Assembly: GCA_024403695.1 (NCBI GenBank)
Contig: JAKSRI010000026.1
Span: 1 to 38,412, forward strand
Origin: Saccharofermentans sp.
GTDB lineage: Bacteria; Bacillota; Clostridia; Saccharofermentanales; Saccharofermentanaceae
DNA: 38,412 bases
Direction of reading: 5' to 3'
Every line of letters begins with the position of its first letter. Within the stretch, counting starts at the first letter, position 1. Below the pieces are notes generated by a model, which saw only the letters and a program-made list of their open reading frames with translations, did no database searches and was not told the DNA's origin. A program made the translations under genes and the position numbers. Of this stretch, positions 29,866 to 38,173 are shown one piece after another.

Positions 29866-30366
29866 ATGTTGAGACTTAGACCGTTTCGCGCACCAGATGC
29901 GAAAGAAATTATAACTTGGACAAAAGAGCCAAATGAGTTTTACAAGTGGTCTGCAGGAATTCTGGGAGATTTTCCTGTCTCTGAGGCTAGGTTATTGGAG
30001 GCCGTGTCAGGCAGAGAGGACAATACGAGATATTTCCCTCTTGTTGCTTTTGATGAGAGCGGTCTGGTTGGTTTTTTCACGATCAGAACTCCTGGCGAAG
30101 ATGATAAGAAAGTACGATTTGGATATGTAATTGTTAATCCTGCCAAGAGGGGTTCAGGTTATGGTAAAGAGATGCTTAATCTGGGTCTGAAATTCGCATT
30201 CGATATTTATGGCGCAGATGAAGTTGGCCTTGGCGTGTTCGATAGTAATCAGCCTGCATATTACTGCTACAAGAGTGTAGGATTTGCTGAGAATGGCAAG
30301 AAAGAAGAATACACTATTGCAGGGGAGACCTGGGTAGATATTGAGATGGAGATACATAAGAAGTGA
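29866..30366 (+). CDS. GNAT-family N-acetyltransferase
   Basis: A 166-residue protein with the GNAT fold: LRLRPFRAPDAKEIITWT at the N-terminus, strand FGYVIVNPAKRGSGYGKEML carrying the acetyl-CoA pyrophosphate loop (RGSGYG, about residues 103-108), and the C-terminal VGLGVFDSNQPAYYCYKSVG typical of RimJ/RimL-like members. Substrate unknown. It overlaps the next gene by four bases (GTGA), so the two are translationally coupled. RBS is weak (GTTGGGG). Confidence 0.9.
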   Translation: MLRLRPFRAPDAKEIITWTKEPNEFYKWSAGILGDFPVSEARLLEAVSGREDNTRYFPLVAFDESGLVGFFTIRTPGEDDKKVRFGYVIVNPAKRGSGYGKEMLNLGLKFAFDIYGADEVGLGVFDSNQPAYYCYKSVGFAENGKKEEYTIAGETWVDIEMEIHKK

Positions 30367-31166
30367 AGTTGACAATGCTGGGAACTGGTAACGCTACAGT
30401 TACCGAATGCTACAATACGTGTTTTGTTGTAGAGGACAATGGGGAGCTGCTGCTGGTAGATGGCGGTGGTGGTAATACCATCTTGCAGAGGCTGAAGGCT
30501 GCTGGATACAGGTGGCAGGATATTAGGGAGATTTTCGTAACACATAAGCATATTGATCACTTGCTCGGAATCATATGGATGGTGCGCATGATCACCCAAA
30601 ATATGAAGCGCGGCAAATACGATGGTGAAGCATATATTTATGGTCACGACGAGGTGCTCTCAATCATTCGTGATATGGCCGGTCAGGTGTTGGCGGCTGG
30701 TGAAGTGGCTTATATAGATAAGAGATTGCACCTGGTGGAAGTTAAGGATGGTGAGGAGTTTGTTGCCGCTGGTAATAGATGCGTTGCCTTTGATATCCGC
30801 TCCACTAAGGCTAAGCAGTTCGGTTTTACCATGTACTATGGTGATGGCAAGAAGCTGACTTGTTGTGGTGACGAGCCATATAACGAATGTGAATTCGAGT
30901 ACGCTAATAATAGTGACTGGTTGCTCCACGAGGCGTTCTGCCTTTACTCCCAGGCGGATGTTTTCGCACCTTATGAGAAGCACCACTCCACGGCGAAGGA
31001 TGCCTGTGAATTGGCGGCGCAGCTTAAGGCGAAGAACGTGGTTCTTTACCACACTGAGGATAAGAATATTCGTGATCGTAAGGCGTTGTACACAGCTGAG
31101 GGCGCGACGGTTTATGACGGCAACATCGTGGTACCTGATGATATGGAAGTTATTGAGATAAATTAA
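30363..31166 (+). CDS. Metallo-beta-lactamase-fold hydrolase, RNase Z-like
   Basis: A 267-residue protein with GTG start. MLGTGNATVTECYNTC at the N-terminus is the RNase Z/ELAC-like opening, followed by LLVDGGGGNT, the zinc motif HKHIDH (61-66, HxHxDH), a cap region and a third zinc ligand region NSDWLLHEAF and KEKHHSTAKDA-like segment EKHHSTAKDAC. Proteins of this type often hydrolyse nucleic acid or small substrates, and are not the housekeeping tRNase Z by necessity. Coupled to the GNAT gene. It is followed by a three-copy repeat and a strong terminator. Confidence 0.85.
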   Translation: MKLTMLGTGNATVTECYNTCFVVEDNGELLLVDGGGGNTILQRLKAAGYRWQDIREIFVTHKHIDHLLGIIWMVRMITQNMKRGKYDGEAYIYGHDEVLSIIRDMAGQVLAAGEVAYIDKRLHLVEVKDGEEFVAAGNRCVAFDIRSTKAKQFGFTMYYGDGKKLTCCGDEPYNECEFEYANNSDWLLHEAFCLYSQADVFAPYEKHHSTAKDACELAAQLKAKNVVLYHTEDKNIRDRKALYTAEGATVYDGNIVVPDDMEVIEIN

Positions 31167-31176
31167 CGCTGTTGTT

Positions 31177-31290
31177 TTCAGACTTATTTCAAAATTTTAA
31201 TATAAGTCTGAAAAATTCAGACCTATTTCAAAAAAATTATATAAGTCTGAAAAATTCAGACTTATTTCAAAAAAAACATATAAGTCTGAA
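31177..31290. repeat. Three 36-bp hairpin units at a 39-bp period
   Basis: Units at 31177-31212, 31216-31251 and 31255-31290 each have TTCAGACTTAT (or TTCAGACCTAT) and ATAAGTCTGAA as 11-bp arms around an A/T-rich loop, separated by AAA. They lie after the hydrolase stop codon and before a terminator, upstream of the marR promoter. Confidence 0.8.
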
Positions 31291-31306
31291 ATATGAGCAA
31301 TTCAAG

Positions 31307-31329
31307 AGGGGGATTCGTCCCCCTTTTTT
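31307..31329 (+). terminator. Strong intrinsic terminator before the marR operon
   Basis: AGGGGG (31307-31312) pairs with CCCCCT (31319-31324) around ATTCGT, followed by TTTTT. Confidence 0.85.
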
Positions 31330-31333
31330 ACAA

Positions 31334-31382
31334 TTGACAAATATCCGAGTTCGAACTATTCTAGAAATACGAAGTCGTATTT
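31334..31382 (+). promoter_or_regulatory. Promoter and palindromic operator of the marR operon
   Basis: TTGACA (31334-31339), 17-base spacer, TATTCT (31357-31362). The spacer holds GTTCGAAC (31349-31356). Directly downstream is the perfect palindrome AAATACGA-AG-TCGTATTT (31365-31382), the expected site for the MarR product. Confidence 0.8.
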
Positions 31383-31399
31383 TAAGAAGGAGAATAGTT

Positions 31400-31822
31400 A
31401 TGAACTCCAGAAGCTTTTTTCATGATTTTGGCAGAGCGTTATATCGCGTTGATTCATTCTACGATGATTTCGCCAAGCAGAGCAATGTCTCACCGGCATT
31501 GTTGTGGGTGTTGTACGCTCTGAATGACGGCAAATCTCACACTCAGATCGAGATTAGTAATGACTGGGAATTGCCAAAGACTACAGTGAATACAGTTATC
31601 AAGGATATCCAGCAGAGTGGATACGTGGAGCTCGTTCCTATTAAGGGCAAGAGACGCGAGATGTCTATCGTTCTCACTGAGAGCGGGAAGACATATGCGG
31701 ACGACTTGTTAGAGGAACTTTATAAGCGTGAGGCTGCAGTGTACAAGGCTCTCAGTAAGGAAGAACGCGACATCGTGGCGACTCTAGAGAAAATCGCTAG
31801 CAATCTGAAGGGAGACGAATAA
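31400..31822 (+). CDS. MarR-family transcriptional regulator
   Basis: A 140-residue winged-helix protein: SPALLWVLYALNDGKSHTQI, EISNDWELPKTTVNTVIKDI (recognition helix), QQSGYVELVPIKGKRREMSI (wing), VLTESGKTYADDLLEELY. ATG 31400 is selected because AAGAAGGAGAA lies just upstream; the longer open frame from 31172 crosses a terminator and a promoter and is not a real extension. It probably represses the operon with the aldo/keto reductase two bases downstream through the palindrome at 31365. Confidence 0.9.
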   Translation: MNSRSFFHDFGRALYRVDSFYDDFAKQSNVSPALLWVLYALNDGKSHTQIEISNDWELPKTTVNTVIKDIQQSGYVELVPIKGKRREMSIVLTESGKTYADDLLEELYKREAAVYKALSKEERDIVATLEKIASNLKGDE

Positions 31823-31824
31823 CC

Positions 31825-32865
31825 ATGGAATATGTAAATCTTGGCAAATCAGACCTAAAGGTATCACGTATATGCATGGGTTGCATGGGCTTCGGAAATG
31901 CGGCAACAGGTCAGCACAGCTGGACAGTTGATGAGGAGACTACTAAGTCGATTATTAAGAAAGGTCTAGAACTGGGTATTAATTTCTACGATACAGCTAT
32001 TGCATATCAGGCAGGCACCAGCGAGGCGTTCCTCGGTCGAGCAATTAAGGAATATGCGCGTAGAGAAGACGTAGTAATTGCTACTAAGTTCCTTCCTAGA
32101 TCACAGGATGAGATCGCTGCCGGCATCTCAGGCAAGGAACATTTGCTCCAGAGCCTGGATTCCAGCTTGTCACACCTGGGTATGGATTATGTTGATTTGT
32201 ATATCTATCACATGTGGGACTGGAACACTCCTATCGAAGAGTATCTGGAGGCTATGGCAGAGGGCGTGAAGGCCGGTAAGATTCGTCAGGTTGGTATCGC
32301 GAACTGTTTTGCTTGGCAGCTGGCTGAGGCTAATGCCATTGCTAGAGAGAATGGATGGCCAGAGTTCGTGTCTGTTCAGAACCACCATAATCTCATAATG
32401 CGTGAGGACGAGCGTGAGATGAAGGTATATGCAGATGAGCGTGGGATATCGCTGACACCTTATAGTGCGCTGGCGGCGGGTCGTTTGTCCAAGAGACCTG
32501 GCGAGACATCCAAGCGTCTGGAGCAGGATGCATATGCTAAGTTTAAGTACGATGCCACTGCAGATAAGGACGCGAAAGTAATTGCCAGAGTGTGCGAAAT
32601 CGCCGACGCACGTAACGTGTCCATGACAGAGGTTTCTTTGGCGTGGTTGCTCACACAGGTGGCGTCCCCTATCGTGGGTGCGACAAAGATTAGCCACGTG
32701 GAAGGTGCAGTAAAGGCAGTCGACCTGAAGTTGACTCCTGATGAGATAGCACTTCTCGAGGCGGACTACGAGCCACATAATCTAGCCGGTGTTATGGCGC
32801 AGAACACACCAGCTGCACGCACCACTGAACAGGTGTGGATTAAGAATGGTAAATACAATAAATAA
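31825..32865 (+). CDS. Aldo/keto reductase
   Basis: 346 residues, TIM-barrel oxidoreductase using NADPH. Catalytic tetrad region: INFYDTAIAY (D and Y), ATKF (K), DLYIYHMWDW (H). Then QVGIANCFAWQLAEANAIA and the C-terminal LAWLLTQVASPIVGATKISH dinucleotide-binding segment. It belongs to the YdhF/Tas-like general aldo/keto reductases; the substrate is unknown. It starts two bases after the MarR gene, which implies control by it. A second reductase follows after 13 bases. Confidence 0.93.
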   Translation: MEYVNLGKSDLKVSRICMGCMGFGNAATGQHSWTVDEETTKSIIKKGLELGINFYDTAIAYQAGTSEAFLGRAIKEYARREDVVIATKFLPRSQDEIAAGISGKEHLLQSLDSSLSHLGMDYVDLYIYHMWDWNTPIEEYLEAMAEGVKAGKIRQVGIANCFAWQLAEANAIARENGWPEFVSVQNHHNLIMREDEREMKVYADERGISLTPYSALAAGRLSKRPGETSKRLEQDAYAKFKYDATADKDAKVIARVCEIADARNVSMTEVSLAWLLTQVASPIVGATKISHVEGAVKAVDLKLTPDEIALLEADYEPHNLAGVMAQNTPAARTTEQVWIKNGKYNK

Positions 32866-32878
32866 GGAGATGTGAAAC

Positions 32879-34024
32879 ATGATTTATAACGATTTTAATG
32901 GAATTAAGCTTTCTGCCCTCGGTATGGGTAATATGAGACTTCCTGTTATTGAGGGTGATGATAATAAAATTGATGTAGAGGCTGCGAAAGAGATGATCGC
33001 GTACTGCATGGATGCTGGCATCAATTATTACGATACTGCATATGGCTACCATGGCGGTAACTCTGAGCTGGTAGTTGGCGAGCTTCTTAAGAACTATGAT
33101 AGAAGCAGCTTCTATCTCGCATCTAAGTTCCCTGGTTATGACCTGTCCAATATGCCTAAGGTAGAGGCTATCTTCGAGGAGCAGCTTAAGAAGTGCCAGG
33201 TGGAGTACTTCGATTTTTATCTCTTCCATAATGTATGTGAGATGAATGTTGATGCGTATCTGGATCCTAAGTTCGGCATCTATGACTATCTCATGGAGCA
33301 GAAGCGCAATGGCCGTATCAAGCACCTTGGCTTCTCATCTCATGGTGACATCGCGTGCATGACAAAGTTCCTTGAAGCATATGGAAAAGACATGGAATTT
33401 TGCATGATCGAGCTAAACTATTTTGACTATAAGTTCCAGGATGCCAAGGGTAAGGTTGAGCTCCTTCAGAAGTGGAATATCCCTGTGTGGGTTATGGAGC
33501 CTGTAAGAGGTGGCCAGCTCGCCAGCTTGTCTGATGATGCGACAGCCAGACTTAAGGCTGCACGTCCTGATGAGGAAGTGCCTGCATGGGCGTTTAGATT
33601 TTTGCAGTCTATCCCTGGTGTAGTGATGACACTCTCAGGTATGTCTAACATGGATCAGCTTAAGGCAAATATTGGAACTTATGAAGAGAAGAAGCCTTTG
33701 AATGACGCTGAAATGGCGCTTATTCTCGATATCGTAGATGACATGATCCGCAAGACAACAGTGCCATGTACAGGCTGTCATTATTGCGTGAGCAAGTGCC
33801 CTAAAAATCTGGATATTCCATTTCTCCTTAAACTTTATAACGAGGCAATGGTGGCAGGAACTGGTGACTTTATCGCACCTATGGCGTTGTCATCTATTGA
33901 CGCAGATAAGATGCCAGAATGTTGCATTGGTTGTCATAGCTGTGAGAAGGTATGTCCTCAGACTATCCGCATCCCTGATGAGCTTACGAAATTCGCCAAG
34001 AAGATGGGAAGAATTAACGACTAA
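32879..34024 (+). CDS. Aldo/keto reductase with C-terminal ferredoxin-like 4Fe-4S domain
   Basis: 381 residues. The reductase core (about 1-285) has YYDTAYGYHGGNSE, YLASKFPG and DFYLFHNV as the tetrad regions. Then two cluster motifs: CTGCHYCVSKCPKNLDIP (about 297-314) and CCIGCHSCEKVCPQTIRIP (about 348-366), CxxCxxCxxxCP each. This matches the fermenter-type reductases in which electrons may pass through ferredoxin. RBS AAGGAG 11 bases before the start. Operon partner of the previous reductase. Confidence 0.93.
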   Translation: MIYNDFNGIKLSALGMGNMRLPVIEGDDNKIDVEAAKEMIAYCMDAGINYYDTAYGYHGGNSELVVGELLKNYDRSSFYLASKFPGYDLSNMPKVEAIFEEQLKKCQVEYFDFYLFHNVCEMNVDAYLDPKFGIYDYLMEQKRNGRIKHLGFSSHGDIACMTKFLEAYGKDMEFCMIELNYFDYKFQDAKGKVELLQKWNIPVWVMEPVRGGQLASLSDDATARLKAARPDEEVPAWAFRFLQSIPGVVMTLSGMSNMDQLKANIGTYEEKKPLNDAEMALILDIVDDMIRKTTVPCTGCHYCVSKCPKNLDIPFLLKLYNEAMVAGTGDFIAPMALSSIDADKMPECCIGCHSCEKVCPQTIRIPDELTKFAKKMGRIND

Positions 34025-34063
34025 ATTAACGGCTAAGTGTGAAGCTGGAGCTGGAGAGATTTT

Positions 34064-34441
34064 ATGTGGTTTTTTATTACGATGTTTGTATGCAGCTTGC
34101 TGATTCCATTGATTATGATCATTGGCGGTTATCTCATGTGGAAAAGGCCTCCTAGAAATATCAATAGCCTTATGGGTTATAGAACAACAATGTCCAAGAA
34201 GAATGTGGATACATGGAAGTTCGCCCATGACTATTGTGGCAGACTGTGGCTTAAGTTTGGTCTGATTATTTTGGTGCCTTCCATCGTGGTGCAGATTCCT
34301 TTTGTGCATGCTGATGACGACACCATCGGCCTTATGACACTTGTTCTGATGATGGTGCAGCTGGTCGTGGTAGTGGCTTCGATTTTTCCTGTGGAAAAGG
34401 CGCTCAAGCAGACCTTCGATAAAGATGGCGTTAGGCTGTAA
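34064..34441 (+). CDS. SdpI-family membrane protein
   Basis: A 125-residue protein with helices at about 4-24, 67-87 and 92-112. GYRTTMSKKNVDTWKFAHDY between helix one and two is the SdpI signature. In Bacillus SdpI gives immunity to SdpC toxin and sequesters a repressor; most homologues lack that partner and none is visible here. Gap of 39 bases after the reductase, so it may share the transcript. Confidence 0.85.
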   Translation: MWFFITMFVCSLLIPLIMIIGGYLMWKRPPRNINSLMGYRTTMSKKNVDTWKFAHDYCGRLWLKFGLIILVPSIVVQIPFVHADDDTIGLMTLVLMMVQLVVVVASIFPVEKALKQTFDKDGVRL

Positions 34442-34455
34442 GGTAGGTAAATGTC

Positions 34456-35070
34456 GTGAGTAAATTTACAGAATATATTGGTTCTCAGTTCGGTAATCCA
34501 CGCGGATTTGTCGGCAAGATTTGCTGCGTGATTATGAATGTCATTAACAAGGCGATGTATAAGAATACGGTCGCGCTGGTGGATATTTCTGCTGATGACA
34601 ATTTGTTGGATATTGGTTATGGCAACGGCTATCTGTTTAAGTGCGTTTATAAGAAGACCAAGGCTAACTTGTATGGAATCGATATCTCAGAGGATATGAA
34701 AGTTCAGGCGACCAAGCGTAACCAGGTGGCCCTGCGCGACGGTAAATTGTTTCTGGATGTGGGTGACTGCTGCGACCTGAAGTATTCTGATGACTTTTTT
34801 GCAGCAGTGACTTCTATTAATACAGTTTATTTCTGGGCTGATACGGTTAAGGGATTGTCAGAGATTCGCAGGACTCTCGTGCCGGGCGGTTCGTTCTATA
34901 ACGTGGTTTATACCAAGGAGTGGCTCGATAAGCTCTCTTATACTGAGAAGGGCTTTAAGAAGTTCGGATCTGAGGAGCTTACTGAGTTCGGTCGAGCTGC
35001 TGGATTTGAGAAAATTCAGGTTAAGGATATCGTTAAGGGCAAGAGCTTTGTTGTGATATATACAAAGTAG
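34456..35070 (+). CDS. Class I SAM-dependent methyltransferase
   Basis: 204 residues. Motif I is LLDIGYGNGYLFK (about 49-61), followed by ANLYGIDISEDM with the acidic residue binding the SAM ribose, GDCCDLKYSDDFFAAVTSIN (motif II/III) and TLVPGGSFYNVVY. GTG start (34456): an ATG at 34451 is in another frame and stops at once. Substrate unknown; small-molecule or arsenite-like methyltransferases share this layout. Last gene of the marR operon. Confidence 0.88.
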   Translation: MSKFTEYIGSQFGNPRGFVGKICCVIMNVINKAMYKNTVALVDISADDNLLDIGYGNGYLFKCVYKKTKANLYGIDISEDMKVQATKRNQVALRDGKLFLDVGDCCDLKYSDDFFAAVTSINTVYFWADTVKGLSEIRRTLVPGGSFYNVVYTKEWLDKLSYTEKGFKKFGSEELTEFGRAAGFEKIQVKDIVKGKSFVVIYTK

Positions 35071-35099
35071 TATTTTTTATTGCTTCGGTCCCAATTTTT

Positions 35100-35156
35100 T
35101 CTCTACTGTAGGTACAACTATAGGTATAAAAACGATAGATTCAACTATGATATAAT
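35100..35156 (+). promoter_or_regulatory. TAGGTAC motif S2 and -10 box before the VbhA-Fic module
   Basis: TCTCTACTGTAGGTACAAC (35100-35118), then GATAGATTCAAC, matching S1 at 1905 with about 80 percent identity over about 45 bases and in the same orientation. TATAAT at 35151-35156 is a likely -10 box. Confidence 0.55.
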
Positions 35157-35175
35157 CGGAGTGTCGGAGGTGTGT

Positions 35176-35340
35176 ATGCCAGTTGAATTAGCTTTAGCCA
35201 ACGCAATAGCATCTGTGGAGATGGAGGGTTTTCATCTTAGCCAGGAAGGCTATGCTTTGTGTTACCAATATTGTAATGGCGAGATTTCATGGGAACAGTT
35301 TATGGAATCAGCTCTTCTTCTTGCGGAGAAAAATAGCTAA
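35176..35340 (+). CDS. VbhA-like antitoxin of a Fic module
   Basis: A 54-residue protein, MPVELALANAIASVEMEG followed by FHLSQEGYALCYQYCNGEIS. SVEMEG fits the (S/T)xxxE(G/N) inhibitory helix: the glutamate blocks ATP binding in the partner Fic active site. ATG 35176 has GGAGG five bases upstream; the longer frame from 35080 would run through the promoter. The stop codon overlaps the Fic start (TAATG). Confidence 0.82.
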   Translation: MPVELALANAIASVEMEGFHLSQEGYALCYQYCNGEISWEQFMESALLLAEKNS

Positions 35341-35942
35341 TGGGATATAGCATAGACTCTTTAACTGAAGATTGTTATGAAGGAACAACTTGTTTAATTA
35401 ACAAGTTTGATATTCGAGATGATAAAAAATTATCTACAATCGAAGCGATTATTACATCTGCCAAATGTAGTGAGTTAGAAACTCATCCAATTGATGGTGG
35501 ATTTGATTTTTCACATTATTTGTCAATTCATAAATATATTTTTGAAGATATATATACTTGGGCTGGTGAGATTCGCAAAGTATCAATATCTAAGAAGGGT
35601 ACTAACTTTGTATCACCAGAATTAATCAGTGACCTTGCAATTAATGTTTTTTCTTCTATACCAAATGCAGATTTGGCTAATTGTGGATGCGATAAGTTTG
35701 TGGATTTTATTGCTGATTTCTACGACAAAACTAATTTACTTCATCCGTTTAGAGAAGGTAATGGAAGAACACAGAGAATGTTTTTGACTCAGTTGATTCG
35801 TCATTTTGGATACAATATTAATTTTTCTCAGATTGATACTGATGAGTTAATGATTGCAACTATTCAAGCTGCTAATGGGGTTCGTGATAATCTTGTAGAT
35901 ATATTTAGAAAAGCAATCATTTTGCCTGTTGATAAACAATGA
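35340..35942 (+). CDS. Fic toxin of VbhT/FicT type
   Basis: 200 residues. Motif HPFREGNGRTQR (135-146) is complete. IHKYIFEDIYTWAGEIRKVS is the beta-hairpin flap that positions the target, and FVDFIADFYDK precedes the motif. Class I Fic enzymes of this size (FicT, VbhT) AMPylate DNA gyrase and topoisomerase IV in characterised cases; whether this one does is inference. It has a one-base overlap with the antitoxin gene, so the module is coupled. AT-rich compared with the following genes. Confidence 0.9.
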   Translation: MGYSIDSLTEDCYEGTTCLINKFDIRDDKKLSTIEAIITSAKCSELETHPIDGGFDFSHYLSIHKYIFEDIYTWAGEIRKVSISKKGTNFVSPELISDLAINVFSSIPNADLANCGCDKFVDFIADFYDKTNLLHPFREGNGRTQRMFLTQLIRHFGYNINFSQIDTDELMIATIQAANGVRDNLVDIFRKAIILPVDKQ

Positions 35943-35964
35943 AAAGTGTATTGGAGAACCACCT

Positions 35965-36627
35965 ATGACAAAAGAAGAATTTCTGGCTAGACTTAAGGAA
36001 GACGAAGAATTTTCACCTGGATGGCAGGCGATAGATGATGCATTCGAGGCTTTGTATCCTGGACAGGAGCCTGCACACTTCGCTACTACTGTTCAGACTC
36101 GCGCAATGTTTGGCGGCAATGAGTATCTTGATGGATTCTCTATCTACAATTCCGACAAGGGTTATAAGCACATCGTCACTTATGGAATGACTATTCTTTA
36201 TGGCGATGAGGAAGCCTTCGGTGGTGAATGGAATGGCTGGGGCTATGAGATGACTATGAAGCTCATGGAGGAAACACCTAAAGCGTGCATGTGGGCTCTT
36301 GATATGATGAGCAATCTCGCCCGTTATACATATACAAGTGAGAGATTCTTTGAGAATCGTCATTATATTGGTGGTGATGGCACACCTATTAAGCTGAATT
36401 CTGATTCTAAGATTACGGCTCTCGCCATTGTTTATGACACTGAGGCTAAGACTCAGACTTCCGTATATGGCAAAACTGAATTTCTCCAGCTCGTGGGTCT
36501 CACAACAAAGGAAATGGATGCCATCAGAGAAGACAGAGGAAATCTCGACATCATCCTGGATAACATGAGAAAAGATGGCAATGCCGACCTGGCAACAGAC
36601 ATGAATCGCCAGAAGGAATATATCTAA
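35965..36627 (+). CDS. Suppressor-of-fused (SUFU)-domain protein
   Basis: A 220-residue protein. FSPGWQAIDDAFEALYPGQE, then PAHFATTVQ, IYNSDKGYKHIVTYGMTILY, WNGWGYEMTMKL and ARYTYTSERFFENRHYI match bacterial SUFU proteins, of unknown role and often found near toxins as immunity-type proteins. ATG 35965 (TTGGAG at 35949-35954) is preferred to the in-frame TTG at 35929 inside the Fic gene. The next gene overlaps by one base (TAATG). Confidence 0.82.
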   Translation: MTKEEFLARLKEDEEFSPGWQAIDDAFEALYPGQEPAHFATTVQTRAMFGGNEYLDGFSIYNSDKGYKHIVTYGMTILYGDEEAFGGEWNGWGYEMTMKLMEETPKACMWALDMMSNLARYTYTSERFFENRHYIGGDGTPIKLNSDSKITALAIVYDTEAKTQTSVYGKTEFLQLVGLTTKEMDAIREDRGNLDIILDNMRKDGNADLATDMNRQKEYI

Positions 36628-37562
36628 TGATCATACAGACAGGAATGAGAACCGATATACCAGCGTTCTATTCCAAATGGTTTCTGAATAGATTAAATGA
36701 GGGTTATGTGCTGGTTAGAAATCCCTATAATCCAAGTCAGGTGACAAGGTACAGTTTGTCGCCTGAGGTGGTGGACCTGATCGCGTTCTGCACTAAAAAT
36801 CCAGGGCCCATGCTTTCGCACATAGACGCACTTAGCCCTTATGGCCAGTACTGGTTTGTTACTATTACACCATATGGTAAGGACATAGAGCCTAATGTGC
36901 CTGATAAAGAGCACGTGATGGATGATTTTATCAGGCTGTCTAACGCTGTTGGTGTGGATAGCGTCGGATGGAGATATGATCCCATCTTTGTGGACGATGC
37001 CCACACGGTTGAGTGGCACATAGCAGAGTTTGCGCACATGGCCAAGAGACTGGCGGGTTACACTAAGACCTGTGTTATCAGCTTTATTGATATCTATAAG
37101 AAAGTGGAGAAGAATTTTCCGCAGGCAAGTGCGGTTTCTGAGGCGGATAGGATCGCTATCGGGAAGGCGTTTATCGAGATTGCCGCTCAGCACGAGATGA
37201 CCATAAAACCTTGTGCGGAAGGAAATGCTCTCGCCCAGTATGGTGCGGATTGCTCTGGATGCATGACGGTAAACACTTTCGAAACCGCCCTTCACGAGAG
37301 GTTAGTTGTTCCCAAGCGTAAGGCAAATCAGCGAAATGGGGAGTGCGCGTGCCTGCTGGGAGTCGACATAGGTGCCTACGATACATGCGGCCATTTGTGT
37401 AAGTACTGCTATGCTAATACGGATTCTGCCCTCGTGAGATATAATATGAGATGTCACGATTCGCAGTCGCCCTTCTTGCTCGGTGGTAATCAGCCTGGAG
37501 ACGTTATTCACGAGGCGGTGCAGAAGAGCTGGATTGATAGACAGATGATGTTGGAATTATAA
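36627..37562 (+). CDS. DUF1848-family protein
   Basis: 311 residues. Opening IIQTGMRTDIPAFYSKWFLN, RNPYNPSQVTRYSLSPEVVD and FCTKNPGPM are DUF1848 hallmarks. YGQYWFVTITPYGKDIEPNV, WRYDPIF and VISFIDIYKKVEKNF follow the TIM-barrel-like, radical-SAM-related architecture. C-terminal cysteine cluster CLLGVDIGAYDTCGHLCKYC (about 264-283) may bind a metal or Fe-S cluster. Enzyme activity unknown. One-base overlap with the SUFU gene. Confidence 0.88.
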   Translation: MIIQTGMRTDIPAFYSKWFLNRLNEGYVLVRNPYNPSQVTRYSLSPEVVDLIAFCTKNPGPMLSHIDALSPYGQYWFVTITPYGKDIEPNVPDKEHVMDDFIRLSNAVGVDSVGWRYDPIFVDDAHTVEWHIAEFAHMAKRLAGYTKTCVISFIDIYKKVEKNFPQASAVSEADRIAIGKAFIEIAAQHEMTIKPCAEGNALAQYGADCSGCMTVNTFETALHERLVVPKRKANQRNGECACLLGVDIGAYDTCGHLCKYCYANTDSALVRYNMRCHDSQSPFLLGGNQPGDVIHEAVQKSWIDRQMMLEL

Positions 37563-37576
37563 ATGGAGCATTAAAC

Positions 37577-38173
37577 ATGGACGAGAAGAAGATTTTTGAA
37601 GTAGACGCAACGATTGATAAGAAAACATATAGATGGGTTATGACTCATTTTCATGAGGATAGCCTTGTTCTGGCTAGAGTTTTCTGGGGATTAGTACCTT
37701 TCTATGGTTTATTTGCCGCATACGTGCTTAATTCTACAGCACTTGGACTTGTTCTGTTTTTCTCTGGCTTACTTATGAATATTGCGCACTATTTTGTTAA
37801 CCCTCGCAGATACGACAAAATAGTAGAAGGTCTCGAGAAGACTGGTGAGAATGTTAATCACTATGCGTTCTATGAGACTTATCTGGAGCGCACAAATGCG
37901 ACAGGTAACTTTAAGTTTAACTATGAGAATTTATCTGCCCTTAAGGAAGCAGAAGATAATTTGATTTTCTATGCTGAGCCCAACAGAATTATTGTGCTCC
38001 CTAAGGAGAAAATCGCAGCTGAGAATCAGGAATTCTTACGTTCTATTATTCCAGCAGCTAATATAGAAGCATATGACAAAAAGCACAGACGCCAGAAAAA
38101 TAAAATAATTGCTTTGCTCGCTGTTATGGGCGGAAGTTTGCTCTTGATGGTTTGGTTATTGATGATGAGATAA
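37577..38173 (+). CDS. YcxB-like membrane protein
   Basis: A 198-residue protein with two helices at about 36-70 and one at about 176-196. The soluble segment holds YEDYLERTN-like YETYLERTNATGNFKFNYEN, LIFYAEPNRIIVLPKEKI, which is the YcxB-like C-terminal domain. Function unknown. GGAG lies 11 bases before the ATG. It is 14 bases after the DUF1848 gene, so likely the last gene of the same transcript. Confidence 0.78.
   Translation: MDEKKIFEVDATIDKKTYRWVMTHFHEDSLVLARVFWGLVPFYGLFAAYVLNSTALGLVLFFSGLLMNIAHYFVNPRRYDKIVEGLEKTGENVNHYAFYETYLERTNATGNFKFNYENLSALKEAEDNLIFYAEPNRIIVLPKEKIAAENQEFLRSIIPAANIEAYDKKHRRQKNKIIALLAVMGGSLLLMVWLLMMR

Noticed and set aside
31345..31382. GTTCGAAC as a tRNA T-loop
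   Set aside because: No acceptor or anticodon stems around it; it lies in a promoter spacer next to a palindromic operator.
31172..31399. In-frame N-terminal extension of the MarR gene with three 13-residue repeats
   Set aside because: The frame runs across a strong intrinsic terminator and a complete promoter with operator, and the ATG at 31400 has an ideal RBS.
32170..32778. 202-aa minus-strand ORF within the first aldo/keto reductase
   Set aside because: Shadow frame of a clear enzyme gene, no RBS and no recognisable domain.
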